From Paenibacillus terrae (lineage in GTDB: Bacteria > Bacillota > Bacilli > Paenibacillales > Paenibacillaceae), in contig NZ_JTHP01000032.1 in the NCBI RefSeq assembly GCF_000943545.1, positions 1-64,000 of the forward strand: 64,000 nt of DNA, written 5' to 3'. The position numbers and the translations under genes were made by a program. Of this stretch, positions 54,016-63,656 are shown one piece after another (the stretch's first letter is position 1; every line of letters begins with the position of its first letter). The notes under the pieces were generated by a model that saw nothing but the letters and a program-made list of their open reading frames with translations, was not told where the DNA came from and did not search any database.

Positions 54016-56028
54016 ATGAGATTTAACCAGCAAGACCTTCAAGCCGTTATGGCCATCCGAGCATTATCTTTAGACGCGATTGATGAAGCAAACTCCGGGC
54101 ATCCCGGATTACCTTTAGGTGCAGCACCTATGGCTTATGCTCTTTGGTCACAGGCATTACTTGTAAATCCCAAAAATTCGCGATGGGAAAATCGGGATCG
54201 GTTCGTTCTGTCTGCAGGCCATGGATCCATGCTCCTTTACAGTCTGCTTCACTTATCCGGTTTTGATGTGACGATTGACGATTTGAAGAAATTCCGGCAG
54301 CTAGGTTCCCGAACGCCCGGGCATCCAGAAGTCGGACACACCGACGGTGTGGAAGCGACGACGGGACCCTTGGGACAAGGGGTGGCGATGGCTGTTGGCA
54401 TGGCATTGGCAGAACGGCATTTAGCAGGTTTATATAATAAGGAGTCCTTTCCGATTGTGGATCACTACACGTATTGTTTGTGCGGAGATGGTGATTTAAT
54501 GGAGGGCGTGGCTAATGAAGCGATCTCTCATGCCGGCCATGAGCAATTGGATAAATTAATCATGCTATACGATTCCAATGACATATCGCTGGATGGAGAA
54601 CTGAGTCACTCTTTCTCAGAAAATATAAAACAGCGGTTTGAGTCCAGTGGGTGGCAACATATCCTGGTTACAGAGGGTAATGATCTTACCGAGATTACTG
54701 CAGCGATTGACTTGGCACGAGAAAATCATACACAACCTACAATTATTGAAGTGAAGACTGTGATCGGGTATGGCTCACCGCATGCCGGTACGCATAAAGT
54801 TCATGGTTCACCTCTGGGAGAAGCAGGAACGGCTGCGGCAAAATTGAGCTATCAATGGGAACTACCGGCTTTTACCGTATCAGAGGAAGTATATACCCTT
54901 TTTCGTGAAAAAGTAGCAGCTCGTGGTGCCAAAGCCGAGGCTGAATGGCAGGCTCTAATGGTGAATTATACGGAAAGTTATCCAGAACTGGCTAAACAGT
55001 TTCATGACAGCTTTACCAATATACTGCCCGTAGATTGGGAAAAACCATTGGCTGATTACGAAGCAAGCTCAAGTAAAGCAGGACGAGATACCGGCAGCGA
55101 CATCTTGAACTTGATTGCACAGCAGGTCCCTTATTTCTTTGGAGGTTCAGCTGACTTAGCGAGCTCCAATAAGACATTAATTGCAGGAGATGAACGTTTT
55201 TCTAAATCAGCCCCAGCAGCACGTAACATTTGGTTTGGTGTACGTGAATTTGCGATGGCAGCTGAAATGAATGGCATAGCACTGCACGGTGGGTTAAAGA
55301 TTTATGGAGGAACTTTCTTTGTATTTTCCGATTATTTAAAAGCAGCTATACGCTTGGCGGCCATTCAGCAACTTCCGGTGATTTACGTACTAACCCATGA
55401 CTCCATTATCGTAGGAGAAGATGGACCTACCCATGAGCCGATCGAGCAACTGGCAGGATTGCGTGCGATGCCGAATTTAAATGTAATCCGTCCCGCAGAC
55501 GGCAATGAAGTGATCGCTGCCTGGCATATGGCGATCTCATCAGTTTCAACACCGACAGCACTTGTCCTTACACGTCAGGCTCTGCCGATCCTTGCAGGCA
55601 GCTCTGAAAAGGCGTTGGAAGGTGTGAAAAAAGGCGGATATGTTTTAGCGCCTGCTTCCAAAGAAGTACCAGATTTGCTGTTAATCGCAAGTGGTTCAGA
55701 GGTGAAGCTGGCTGTCGAAGCACAGAGTATCTTGGAAAACGAAGGCATTTCAGCATCTGTCGTAAGCTTGCCGAACACATCTGCTTTTGATCAGCAGGAC
55801 GAAGCTTACAAAGAAAGAGTCTTGCCCAAAGCAATACGTGCCCGCGTCGGCATTGAAATGGGGGCAAGCTTTGGCTGGGAACGCTATATCGGACTGGACG
55901 GAAAGATGTTAGCCATTGATCGTTTTGGCGCATCCGGTAAAGGAACTGAAGTTGTAGAAGCCTTTGGCTTTAACGCAGCCAATATCGTTGCTTTAGCGAA
56001 AGAGGTACTCGCTGAATTAAGGAAATGA
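54016..56028 (+). CDS. tkt: transketolase
   Basis: A 670-residue complete transketolase: [21 protein letters not shown]-binding [13 protein letters not shown] and DSNDISLDG, catalytic Glu region [18 protein letters not shown], and [19 protein letters not shown]. It shuttles two-carbon units between pentose and hexose phosphates. AAGAGAGGAC precedes the ATG. Placement 55 bases after the PTS IIC gene suggests the imported substrate ends up as xylulose 5-phosphate or another pentose phosphate. It may be a second, operon-specific copy. Confidence 0.95.
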   Translation: MRFNQQDLQAVMAIRALSLDAIDEANSGHPGLPLGAAPMAYALWSQALLVNPKNSRWENRDRFVLSAGHGSMLLYSLLHLSGFDVTIDDLKKFRQLGSRTPGHPEVGHTDGVEATTGPLGQGVAMAVGMALAERHLAGLYNKESFPIVDHYTYCLCGDGDLMEGVANEAISHAGHEQLDKLIMLYDSNDISLDGELSHSFSENIKQRFESSGWQHILVTEGNDLTEITAAIDLARENHTQPTIIEVKTVIGYGSPHAGTHKVHGSPLGEAGTAAAKLSYQWELPAFTVSEEVYTLFREKVAARGAKAEAEWQALMVNYTESYPELAKQFHDSFTNILPVDWEKPLADYEASSSKAGRDTGSDILNLIAQQVPYFFGGSADLASSNKTLIAGDERFSKSAPAARNIWFGVREFAMAAEMNGIALHGGLKIYGGTFFVFSDYLKAAIRLAAIQQLPVIYVLTHDSIIVGEDGPTHEPIEQLAGLRAMPNLNVIRPADGNEVIAAWHMAISSVSTPTALVLTRQALPILAGSSEKALEGVKKGGYVLAPASKEVPDLLLIASGSEVKLAVEAQSILENEGISASVVSLPNTSAFDQQDEAYKERVLPKAIRARVGIEMGASFGWERYIGLDGKMLAIDRFGASGKGTEVVEAFGFNAANIVALAKEVLAELRK

Positions 56029-56086
56029 TAAGAAATTAGAAACACTGAAAAGGCGCAAACACGCTACTAAGCAGTTACGCAAAAAA

Positions 56087-56123
56087 AGTCGTTCATTAGA
56101 TCAATCTGATGAGCGGCTTTTTT
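56087..56123 (+). terminator. intrinsic terminator of the PTS-transketolase operon
   Basis: AAGTCGTTCATTAGAT pairs with ATCTGATGAGCGGCTT (G-U pairs), then TTTTTT. Confidence 0.8.
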
Positions 56124-56170
56124 GATATGTTTCTACACGATGTAACTGAACCACATATGCGTGCGTGTCA

Positions 56171-56515
56171 TTATTCATTGTTTAAAATCTCTTTAACAAT
56201 ATTTTTCGCTAGCTTAATTTTTTGAGGGTTTGACTTTCTAAGCAATGTTAGTATTTCATTTAGTTCGGCTTCATGCTTTGTAACCTTAATTTCCTCATTT
56301 ACATAAGCAAAAAGCTGAATCAAATTAACATCCAGTGCATTTGCAATTTTAGCTATATTTAATAAGGATACGTTCTTTTCCCCACGTTCAATCTGCCCTA
56401 TGTATGAAAAATGAAATCCGCCTTTTTCTCCAAGCGATTCCTGAGACAAGCCCTTTTCTTTTCGTAAAGCACGTATTCTGGCACCCACTAATTTGAGAAC
56501 TTCTTTATCTTCCAT
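56171..56515 (-). CDS. XRE-family HTH regulator
   Basis: A 114-residue protein: XRE HTH about 8-65 (ALRKEKGLSQESLGEKGGFHFSYIGQIERGEKNVSLLNIAKIANAL) and a short helical tail. It resembles SinR-type or restriction-controller regulators. An inverted repeat GTCTACAC/GTGTAGAC covers its ribosome binding site region, suggesting autoregulation. It is divergent from a HEPN-like gene across 145 bases. Confidence 0.88.
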   Translation of the reverse strand: MEDKEVLKLVGARIRALRKEKGLSQESLGEKGGFHFSYIGQIERGEKNVSLLNIAKIANALDVNLIQLFAYVNEEIKVTKHEAELNEILTLLRKSNPQKIKLAKNIVKEILNNE

Positions 56516-56516
56516 C

Positions 56517-56547
56517 GTCTACACCTCACTATTCTAAAAGTGTAGAC
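56517..56547. promoter_or_regulatory. inverted repeat before the XRE gene, likely operator
   Basis: GTCTACAC (56517-56524) and GTGTAGAC (56540-56547), perfect 8-bp arms separated by 15 bases, just upstream of the start codon. Confidence 0.6.
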
Positions 56548-56660
56548 AAGATATCTAAAGGAAAACATTGAATGATGAATACAATAAATATTAATGATAT
56601 CTATAAGTATTATTTCGGGGTATAATAAGACTAATATTGAAATTCTCTGGAGGAATAGAT

Positions 56661-57134
56661 ATGAAAAAAGATCCTTCTACCCTTAACCGAAGTCATGCCC
56701 AGTCATCCAGACACGAACAACACTTACATCATTCAATAACCGATTTTTACACCCTAGCCCAATACCACATGAAACTAGCCAAAATCCTGCAAAAGCACAA
56801 CCAGCTCCAATGCTGCATTATCCTGTGCGACTGGGCTTTGACTTCCATGCTGAAAGCCCTATATATGAAGGAAAACAATACCCTTTGCCCTCCAGATTTC
56901 CTGAGCATGAGTGACCTGCTGCACTTATTACATACCGACACCAACCCGGGATTGGATGTTGTTGTTTTTAACGGCACCACTCAATTTCTGTCATCCCAGT
57001 TAGAAACCCCGCTCCTTCGAAAGATGAAGAACAAGGATGTGGGCAGACTGCTGCGCAGAACTGACGACATTTTGTGCCAGTTGTCCCCCCGTGTGATTAC
57101 CGATCCATCCGAAACGTATCAGTCCATTTTCTAA
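56661..57134 (+). CDS. small helical protein, HEPN-like
   Basis: A 157-residue protein with a polar His-rich start and a helical core: FYTLAQYHMKLAKILQKHNQLQCCIILCDWALTSMLKALYMKENN, which looks like the start of a HEPN domain, and a final LLRRTDDILCQLSPRVI helix. The Rx4-6H ribonuclease motif of toxin HEPNs is not seen in the core, so activity is doubtful. CTGGAGGAA supports ATG 56661. Divergent from the XRE gene; a regulator-partner or toxin-antitoxin-like pairing is only an inference. Confidence 0.65.
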   Translation: MKKDPSTLNRSHAQSSRHEQHLHHSITDFYTLAQYHMKLAKILQKHNQLQCCIILCDWALTSMLKALYMKENNTLCPPDFLSMSDLLHLLHTDTNPGLDVVVFNGTTQFLSSQLETPLLRKMKNKDVGRLLRRTDDILCQLSPRVITDPSETYQSIF

Positions 57135-57253
57135 GAAGTCCTATCCTGTCAAAATAAACTCGCTTGCCAAATAAACGTTGCCATTGCGCCCTGTCGTAAA
57201 CCGTTTTTCTTCATACGATAAGAGTATGCTTTAAAGCAAGGAGGGATTCAGAC

Positions 57254-57352
57254 ATGGGTGAAGTTGGTTACGGTGGAGCATGGACATCCACAGGCGCAAT
57301 TCTGGTATTGTTTATTTTGCTGGTGATTATCACTAAATCTTTTATGATCTAA
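57254..57352 (+). CDS. YjcZ-like small sporulation peptide
   Basis: A 32-residue peptide: a Gly-rich start (GEVGYGGAWTSTG) and one hydrophobic helix (AILVLFILLVIIT) with a short basic end. It matches the YjcZ family of tiny spore-associated hydrophobic proteins in Bacillales. AAGGAGGG lies 8 to 10 bases before the ATG and a strong terminator follows, so it is a real gene. Confidence 0.75.
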   Translation: MGEVGYGGAWTSTGAILVLFILLVIITKSFMI

Positions 57353-57383
57353 CAGCAGGTTAGCGCCGCTTAAATTCACAAAG

Positions 57384-57422
57384 CAGCCTTCTTTCACTAT
57401 ATAGTGAGGGAAGGCTTTTTTT
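57384..57422 (+). terminator. intrinsic terminator
   Basis: AGCCTTCTTTCACTAT pairs with ATAGTGAGGGAAGGCT with almost no loop, followed by seven T. Confidence 0.85.
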
Positions 57423-57581
57423 GTGTAGAACGGATGCTAACCTAAGCATGTTGTCTGTCCCTGCAAGCATTGCTATACTTTATATACAGGGAAAATTTCC
57501 CTTAGCAATGTGACATACATGGATACGCAGAATACGCGAAAAAAACGGAGATTCGTTGACCAAAATCAGGAGGACTACACA

Positions 57582-57950
57582 ATGAACGTAGCGAGCAGTC
57601 CATTTTAATTCACGACAGACACGGCGACCCTTTGCGTATTTGATACGGAAGCACTTTAAGCATCGTTTGGACGATGAGCCGGATTGGTGGTCCATAGAAG
57701 AGGACGAACTGGGCGAGTTGAACCAGGGGAATGTAGCTTTTTTTAATCTATTTACCTTTCTTTAATACAGTGCAGCGAAGGCAGCAATAGCTTTACAAGT
57801 CTGATCCGATTGTAAATACAGGATGAACCCTGTAAAGACCCTGACAAGCTGCTTGAATATGCGGAAACCCTGAACAGGTGGAAACCTGAGCTTATGAAAA
57901 TGGCAAAGGCCATCCCCACGGCTTTACATATCCGTGAAGACAACCCTTAA
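57582..57950 (+). pseudogene. frameshifted relic of a small acidic protein gene
   Basis: ATG 57582 follows AGGAGG but meets TAA after 8 codons. Its frame then reads FTTDTATLCVFDTEAL and stops again. Removing one T there restores EALKHRLDDEPDWWSIEEDE and on to GNVAFFN. A last frame reads KLLEYAETLNRWKPELMK to a stop at 57950. The WWSI/GNV pattern recalls DUF6386-type proteins, a name I give from memory. At least one frameshift, one stop and probable deletions make it non-functional. Confidence 0.65.
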
Positions 57951-57955
57951 CCCGT

Positions 57956-59086
57956 CTATTGATATTTTATAATAATCGCATTGCTGATCTGGCGGCCGGG
58001 TGTGGTGAGATAGGAGCCGTTGTAATACAGCCCACTGGAAGCACCGCCATCCAAATTCATGGCCTGATAAGCGCCTGCCTGCTTCATGATTTGAGCAAGC
58101 TGTGGAATGGTGGCTCCGCTTGTGGTCAGGAGGATCAGCTTATGATCCCGTGTAATCCCAAGGGCGCTTCTGGCCCCGCCGCCTGTTAATATTTTAGGGT
58201 CCTTGAAGCCTTCGGCTTTTATATTCAGGGAAACCTTTCCATTCGTCACTAAACGAGGTCCGGCTTGAAGGGCGCCTTCGACGTTGCTTTGGCTTAAACG
58301 CTGCTCAAAGGCAGGACCTGAAACCAGCTCGGCCAAATGGTTAGCATCGTACGTAAAGACGGTTCGTTGGTCGCCAGAGCTTTTTTTCAACAATTTCCCG
58401 TGGCTGACCAGATAGCCATAAGGTATTTTGTAGGAGCTTTTGGTATAGGCGTCAAAGTAGGTACCGTTGATGGCTACAACCGCTTGATTGCGTTTGGCGA
58501 GACCGCTTAAGTTCTCCACTTTGCCGATGCTATTGCCTGCAAGCGCCACGTCCAGACTCACCTTGGGATGAAGCATGGAGATGGTGACCACCTTAGCGGA
58601 GAAGGTGCGTGATCCGACCTTGAAGCTTTTATGAGCCGTCTGGATCGGTGTGGTGCTGCCAGGTAGCTTGCCCGTGAATACCGGAAGCCTGACAGACGTT
58701 GTGCCCTGCTTGATATGTACGGATGAGGTTTCCTTTTGCCATGAGACTTGCAGGTTTAGGTGCTGACTGATGAACTGCAAGGGAACGTAGGTGGAACCAT
58801 TATCGGTAAAAGGAGCCTTTTGCATACGGATTGTTTGATCATTAACTTTAGCCGTAGACTGTCCTGCAAATAAGGTGAGCCGGGTATCGCCTTGGGCAAT
58901 TTCAATTTTTTTGTCCGTAGCCGTCATGTTGATGGTGATCCCTTCATAGCTGTTCAGGAGGCGGAGAGGGATGAAGGAGTGGTTACTCTGATCCACGTAG
59001 ACCAGCATGGGCGCTGGTGCAGCAGCGTAGATCGGGGTTACAAGGATTAGCAGGGACAGGATAACAAGTACGGTGATTCTTTTCAT
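57956..59086 (-). CDS. secreted phosphodiester glycosidase (NAGPA domain) with copper-amine-oxidase-like N-terminal domain
   Basis: A 376-residue exported protein: signal peptide about 1-22 (ends PIYAAAP), an N-terminal stalk-like domain about 25-125 of the type called Cu amine oxidase N (FIPLRLL; GSTYVPLQFISQHL), and a NAGPA domain about 150-375 with AINGTYFD, GARSALGI, GATIPQLAQIM and MNLDGGASSGLYY. NAGPA domains remove GlcNAc from phosphodiesters; bacterial ones probably act on wall polymers. AAGGAG supports ATG 59086 over 59119. Confidence 0.88.
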   Translation of the reverse strand: MKRITVLVILSLLILVTPIYAAAPAPMLVYVDQSNHSFIPLRLLNSYEGITINMTATDKKIEIAQGDTRLTLFAGQSTAKVNDQTIRMQKAPFTDNGSTYVPLQFISQHLNLQVSWQKETSSVHIKQGTTSVRLPVFTGKLPGSTTPIQTAHKSFKVGSRTFSAKVVTISMLHPKVSLDVALAGNSIGKVENLSGLAKRNQAVVAINGTYFDAYTKSSYKIPYGYLVSHGKLLKKSSGDQRTVFTYDANHLAELVSGPAFEQRLSQSNVEGALQAGPRLVTNGKVSLNIKAEGFKDPKILTGGGARSALGITRDHKLILLTTSGATIPQLAQIMKQAGAYQAMNLDGGASSGLYYNGSYLTTPGRQISNAIIIKYQ

Positions 59087-59335
59087 GAATAGATCAATCT
59101 CCTTATGTAGTCTTGACACTTTACGAGGTGCTTGTACTTATATCGGGTTTTATAAGTTGTAAATGTATGTGCGAGACAGAGCGCTGGATCATCTGGCGTA
59201 ACCATGAGCCACTGCGCTGGTAATACTAATATTTTGAAAATGAGGATAAAAGCAAAATCTGTTAAGCTGAACTTGGAAGAATGTGTAATGGCATATGATG
59301 CAGTTCTGATATAGAAAGGAAAGAGGTGCGGGGAC

Positions 59336-59959
59336 ATGGACAAGAAGGCGGATATTCGCACATCCATGAAGGAGTTATTTGCACATATGGATGAAGCTTT
59401 TTTTATGGATTTGGTAGAAAATGTACCCTTCGAGATGCGTGACGGCAATGCCGATGAGGATGGCTGGATCAAGTGGAAGCCTCTTCCTTCGCAGATCACA
59501 GAGCAGGAGGTTCGGGACATTGAGGAAACCTATCATTTCGAGCTTCCTCCCTTGCTGAGAAGTTTCATCATGTCCTATCATTATGTGTCTTTGCAATTCG
59601 ATAACGAATTCATTCCTGGAGTCTACTGGAGCGATTGTACCTTTATTGAGTTTCCACGACTGCCTGTGGGCCAAGGCTTGAAGGGATTTCATGATTTGCT
59701 CCGCGAATGGTCGCCCTTGCTATCGGCAGGTTATATTCCATTTGCAATTGCTGAGGAAAACGAAGGTCCTGTCTGTTTGAATGCAGGAAGTAGACAAAAA
59801 GATGGTGACTATCCGATTGTATGGTTCTATCACCAGGATTTGAAACATCTGGACGAGGACGATTTACGCATCAGGGAAAATCTGATTCCCCATGTACAAG
59901 GACTGTTCCCATCTTCTGTCGAGATGTTTAACGTGATGTTTAAGCAGATCAGGCACTAA
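59336..59959 (+). CDS. SMI1/KNR4 (SUKH)-family protein
   Basis: A 207-residue cytosolic acidic protein with the SUKH core LPSQITEQEVRDIEETYHFELPPLLRSFI and later YIPFAIAEENEGPVCLN and DYPIVWFYHQD. SUKH proteins often serve as immunity proteins against contact-dependent or polymorphic nuclease toxins, but many are orphan. No toxin gene is next to it. A second SUKH-like region occurs at the end of the ankyrin protein at 34539. Confidence 0.82.
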   Translation: MDKKADIRTSMKELFAHMDEAFFMDLVENVPFEMRDGNADEDGWIKWKPLPSQITEQEVRDIEETYHFELPPLLRSFIMSYHYVSLQFDNEFIPGVYWSDCTFIEFPRLPVGQGLKGFHDLLREWSPLLSAGYIPFAIAEENEGPVCLNAGSRQKDGDYPIVWFYHQDLKHLDEDDLRIRENLIPHVQGLFPSSVEMFNVMFKQIRH

Positions 59960-59997
59960 CAATTTCGGAATTGGGACTATATTATGCATCTATCGTA

Positions 59998-60063
59998 TTG
60001 ACATAAAAAATGAGGAATGTTATAAAAAAAGGTAGGCTGGCACTCGAATGAGGGGAGTGCTAA
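59998..60063 (+). promoter_or_regulatory. sigma-A promoter and CIRCE element of htpG
   Basis: TTGACA (59998-60003), 17 bases, TATAAA (60021-60026). CTGGCACTC-N9-GAGTGCTAA at 60037-60063 matches the HrcA operator TTAGCACTC-N9-GAGTGCTAA at 16 of 18 arm positions and begins near the expected transcription start. Confidence 0.85.
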
Positions 60064-60140
60064 CAGACTTTCGAGTTTGGACGGTTCCCCATGTGCAGCC
60101 TTACCTTACATAAGGTTCATATTCGAAAGGAGATATCAGA

Positions 60141-62021
60141 ATGGAGAAAAAACAGTTTCAGGCTGAGTCCAAGCGTCTGCTCGAAATGATGATTAACTCG
60201 ATTTACACGCAAAAGGAAATTTTTCTAAGAGAGCTGATCTCCAACGCAAGTGATGCGATTGACAAAATTTATTACAAAGCGCTGACGGATGATCAACTGG
60301 TCTTTGACAAAGAAAATTACTATATCAAAGTAACAGCCGACAAGGAGAACAGAACGCTCACTCTTCGCGATACCGGGATTGGTATGACGAAGGAAGAGCT
60401 GGAAAATAACTTGGGTGTCATTGCTAAAAGCGGCTCGCTGGCGTTCAAAAATGAGAATGAATCCAAGGATGGTCATGACATCATTGGGCAGTTCGGGGTA
60501 GGCTTCTATTCGGCATTTATGGTGGCGGATGTCGTTACAGTGACTACAAAGGCACTGGACAGCGATACTGCTTATAAGTGGGAATCCACAGGTGCAGACG
60601 GGTATACCATTGAGCCGGCCGAGAAGGATGAAGTCGGTTCTGTGATTGTTTTGAAAATCAAAGAAAACACCGAGGATGAGTCCTACGACGAATATTTGGA
60701 CGAGTATCGTTTAAAAGCACTGATCAAGAAATACTCCGACTTTATCCGTTATCCGATCAAGATGGATGTTACAGGCAAACGTCTGAAAGAGGGCAGTGAC
60801 AACGAGTTCGAGGATTACGAGGAAGAACAGCTTATTAACAGCATGGTTCCAATCTGGAGAAAGAACAAAAGCGAGCTGACCGACGAGGATTATCACAATT
60901 TTTATGTGGAAAAACGCTATGGCTATGACAAGCCACTTCAGCATATCCACGTCAGCGCGGACGGCGCGGTGGTGTACCAGGCTATTTTGTTCATTCCGGA
61001 AAATATCCCGTTTGATTTCTATTCCAAGGAGTATGAAAAAGGGCTGGAGCTGTACGCCAACGGCGTGCTGATTATGGAAAAATCGCCTGACCTGCTGCCG
61101 GATTATTTCAGCTTTGTCAAAGGTATGGTGGACTCCGAAAGCTTGTCGTTGAACATTTCCAGAGAGATGTTGCAGCATGACCGCCAGTTGAAGCTGATTG
61201 CCAAAAATATCGAAAGCAAAATCAAAGGCCAACTGCTGACCCTGCTCAAAAATGACCGGGAAAAGTATGATCAATTCTACAAATCATTTGGCAGACAATT
61301 GAAATTTGGCGTCTACAACGATTATGGAACTCATAAGGAGACGCTTCAGGATCTGCTCATGTTCTACTCTTCTACGGAGAAAAAGCAGGTTACACTGGAC
61401 GAGTATGTATCGCGTATGCCTGAGGATCAGAAGTATATTTATTATGCTTCCGGAGAGTCCAACGAACGTATTGAGAAGCTGCCGCAGACCGAAATGGTGG
61501 CCGACAAGGGCTACGAAATTCTGTACTTCACCGATGATATTGATGAGTTCGCTATTAAAATGCTCATGAGCTACAAGGAGAAAGAATTCAAATCCGTATC
61601 CAGTGGCGATCTGGGCATTGAGGCTGACGAGAACGAGAAGGAAACAGAAGCGGAACAAAACGACAACAAAGAGCTGTTCGAGTACATGAAGGGCTTGCTG
61701 GAAGGCAAGGTATCCAGTGTTAAAGCCTCCAAGCGCTTGAAGACACATCCGGTGTGTCTGTCCGCTGACGGCGAAGTGACGATTGAAATGGAGAAAATCT
61801 TGAACGCCATGCCGAACAACGCCGATGTCAAAGCGAATAAAGTGCTGGAAATCAACGTCAACCATGCGGTGTTCAACTCTCTGAAAGAGGCTTTTGCCGA
61901 GGACAAGGAGAAGGTCAATCTCTATACGGCATTGCTGTATAATCAGGCACTGTTGATCGAAGGCTTGCCACTGCAAGACCCGGTTGAATTCACCAACGAT
62001 ATTTGCAAAATTATGGTTTAA
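60141..62021 (+). CDS. htpG: molecular chaperone HtpG (Hsp90)
   Basis: A 626-residue bacterial Hsp90: N-terminal ATPase with [37 protein letters not shown]; middle domain with the catalytic-loop Arg region [15 protein letters not shown]-terminal dimerisation domain after an acidic linker (about 495-510). It remodels client proteins with DnaK. AAAGGAG precedes the ATG. The upstream CIRCE implies HrcA repression and heat induction. Confidence 0.97.
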   Translation: MEKKQFQAESKRLLEMMINSIYTQKEIFLRELISNASDAIDKIYYKALTDDQLVFDKENYYIKVTADKENRTLTLRDTGIGMTKEELENNLGVIAKSGSLAFKNENESKDGHDIIGQFGVGFYSAFMVADVVTVTTKALDSDTAYKWESTGADGYTIEPAEKDEVGSVIVLKIKENTEDESYDEYLDEYRLKALIKKYSDFIRYPIKMDVTGKRLKEGSDNEFEDYEEEQLINSMVPIWRKNKSELTDEDYHNFYVEKRYGYDKPLQHIHVSADGAVVYQAILFIPENIPFDFYSKEYEKGLELYANGVLIMEKSPDLLPDYFSFVKGMVDSESLSLNISREMLQHDRQLKLIAKNIESKIKGQLLTLLKNDREKYDQFYKSFGRQLKFGVYNDYGTHKETLQDLLMFYSSTEKKQVTLDEYVSRMPEDQKYIYYASGESNERIEKLPQTEMVADKGYEILYFTDDIDEFAIKMLMSYKEKEFKSVSSGDLGIEADENEKETEAEQNDNKELFEYMKGLLEGKVSSVKASKRLKTHPVCLSADGEVTIEMEKILNAMPNNADVKANKVLEINVNHAVFNSLKEAFAEDKEKVNLYTALLYNQALLIEGLPLQDPVEFTNDICKIMV

Positions 62022-62040
62022 TAAGCTTTAATGCTGTACA

Positions 62041-62068
62041 GAGCCGTTCCCGCATCGGGGGCGGCTTT
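62041..62068 (+). terminator. likely terminator after htpG
   Basis: AGCCGTTCCC pairs with GGGGGCGGCT (G-U pairs), loop GCATC, followed by TTATT. The rest of the 427-base gap to 62362 is AT-rich; I see no gene or known RNA in it. Confidence 0.6.
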
Positions 62069-62362
62069 ATTCATGATAAACAATCCTACAGTACCAGCCA
62101 ATCATTTTACCCCCCTCTGAATCTTCTTCATAGGAATTGGCATGGTGGCCTTTTTAATAGAAATAAGATAGTATTAACTCTTTAAGGCTGTTTACTTGGA
62201 ATGCAAAAAAAACTTCCGGTAAACGTGTACTGACTTCCTTGGAACGCCTTGGGAGGGGCTTTGTGCTCTTTATTTTATGACGTTTTCATGCCTGGATTTG
62301 GGATTTGTAAAATTTTTGTGACATAGTGGTGTGAATTTTTACACTGCAAATTATCGTTTTTC

Positions 62363-62391
62363 TTGATTATTTGGTGGGATGTCTTTATAAT
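62363..62391 (+). promoter_or_regulatory. sigma-A promoter of the polyamine operon
   Basis: TTGATT (62363-62368), 17-base spacer, TATAAT (62386-62391), 58 bases before the start codon. Confidence 0.75.
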
Positions 62392-62448
62392 CATTTTGTT
62401 TGCAAGAATGATTAGCGATTAGCGTATGGAATAAGGAGGTTATTTATT

Positions 62449-63648
62449 TTGGGAAAAGCATTGATTATTGGCGCCGGTGGCGTGGCCAGCGTTGTGGTGC
62501 ATAAATGTTGCCAAAACCCAGATGTATTTGAAGAAATTTGTATCGCAAGCAGAACTGTTGAGAAATGCGATGCGCTTAAAGAAAAGCTGGGTGGAGGCCG
62601 TACGAAGATACAAACGGCTCAGCTGGATGCTGACAACACCGACATGGTCATTGACCTGATTCGAAACTTTCAACCGGATGTAGTTATCAATGTGGCTCTC
62701 CCTTATCAGGATTTGACGATTATGGATGCTTGCCTTGAGACAGGCGTTCATTACGTTGATACGGCGAATTATGAACCGCCGGATACGCCGAAGTTTGAAT
62801 ACAGCTGGCAATGGGCCTACAAAGAAAGATTCGAAAAAGCGGGCATTACAGCTCTGCTGGGCAGCGGTTTTGATCCAGGCGTGACTGGAGTATTTACGGC
62901 TTATGCTCAAAAGCATTATTTTGATGAAATTCATACGATTGATATTGTAGATGCGAATGCAGGGGACCACGGATATCCTTTTGCCACTAACTTTAATCCG
63001 GAAATTAATATTCGGGAAATTACGGCGAAGGGCCGTTACTTTGAAAATGGAGAGTGGATTGAAACTGAGCCTCTTTCCGAGAAAAAGGTATACGACCTTC
63101 CTGAAATCGGACCGAAAAACATATATCTCTTGTACCATGAAGAACTTGAATCTCTTGCAGTAAACATTAAAGGTGTGAAAAAAATCCGTTTCTGGATGAC
63201 TTTCTCGGACAATTACCTGAATCATTTGAACGTGCTTCAAAACGTAGGCATGACTTCTATCGAGCCTATTGATTACGAAGGACAGCAAATCATTCCATTG
63301 CAATTCCTGAAAGCCATTTTGCCAGACCCGGCTTCCCTCGGACCTAGAACCAAGGGTAAAACGAACATTGGATGTATCATCCAAGGCGTTAAAGACGGAA
63401 AACCGAAAACGTATTATGTATACAATGTGTGTGATCATGAGGAATGTTATGCAGAGGTTGGCTCCCAAGCCATCTCCTACACAACAGGCGTTCCTGCCAT
63501 GATCGGCGCAATGCTTATCATTAAAGGCATCTGGAAAAAACCAGGCGTATACAACGTTGAGGAATTTGATCCAGATCCATTCATGGAAGCACTGAATAAA
63601 CACGGATTGCCATGGCAAGAAAGCTTCACGCCAACGTTGCTTGATTGA
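62449..63648 (+). CDS. carboxynorspermidine/carboxyspermidine dehydrogenase
   Basis: A 399-residue saccharopine-dehydrogenase-family protein: Rossmann motif GAGGVAS at residues 8-14, VALPYQDLTIMDACLETGVHYVDTANYE, and LLGSGFDPGVTGVF. These fit the enzyme (CANSDH/CASDH) that condenses aspartate semialdehyde with a diamine to carboxy(nor)spermidine. Start codon is TTG with AAGGAGG 9 bases upstream. The next gene, 8 bases on, is the matching decarboxylase, which strongly supports the assignment. Confidence 0.92.
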   Translation: MGKALIIGAGGVASVVVHKCCQNPDVFEEICIASRTVEKCDALKEKLGGGRTKIQTAQLDADNTDMVIDLIRNFQPDVVINVALPYQDLTIMDACLETGVHYVDTANYEPPDTPKFEYSWQWAYKERFEKAGITALLGSGFDPGVTGVFTAYAQKHYFDEIHTIDIVDANAGDHGYPFATNFNPEINIREITAKGRYFENGEWIETEPLSEKKVYDLPEIGPKNIYLLYHEELESLAVNIKGVKKIRFWMTFSDNYLNHLNVLQNVGMTSIEPIDYEGQQIIPLQFLKAILPDPASLGPRTKGKTNIGCIIQGVKDGKPKTYYVYNVCDHEECYAEVGSQAISYTTGVPAMIGAMLIIKGIWKKPGVYNVEEFDPDPFMEALNKHGLPWQESFTPTLLD

Positions 63649-63656
63649 GGCCTGCG

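Noticed and set aside
62440..63618. Long minus-strand open frame of 392 codons opposite the carboxynorspermidine dehydrogenase gene
   Set aside because: It mirrors a well-supported gene, has no ribosome binding site and no recognisable domain; antisense of codon-biased DNA.
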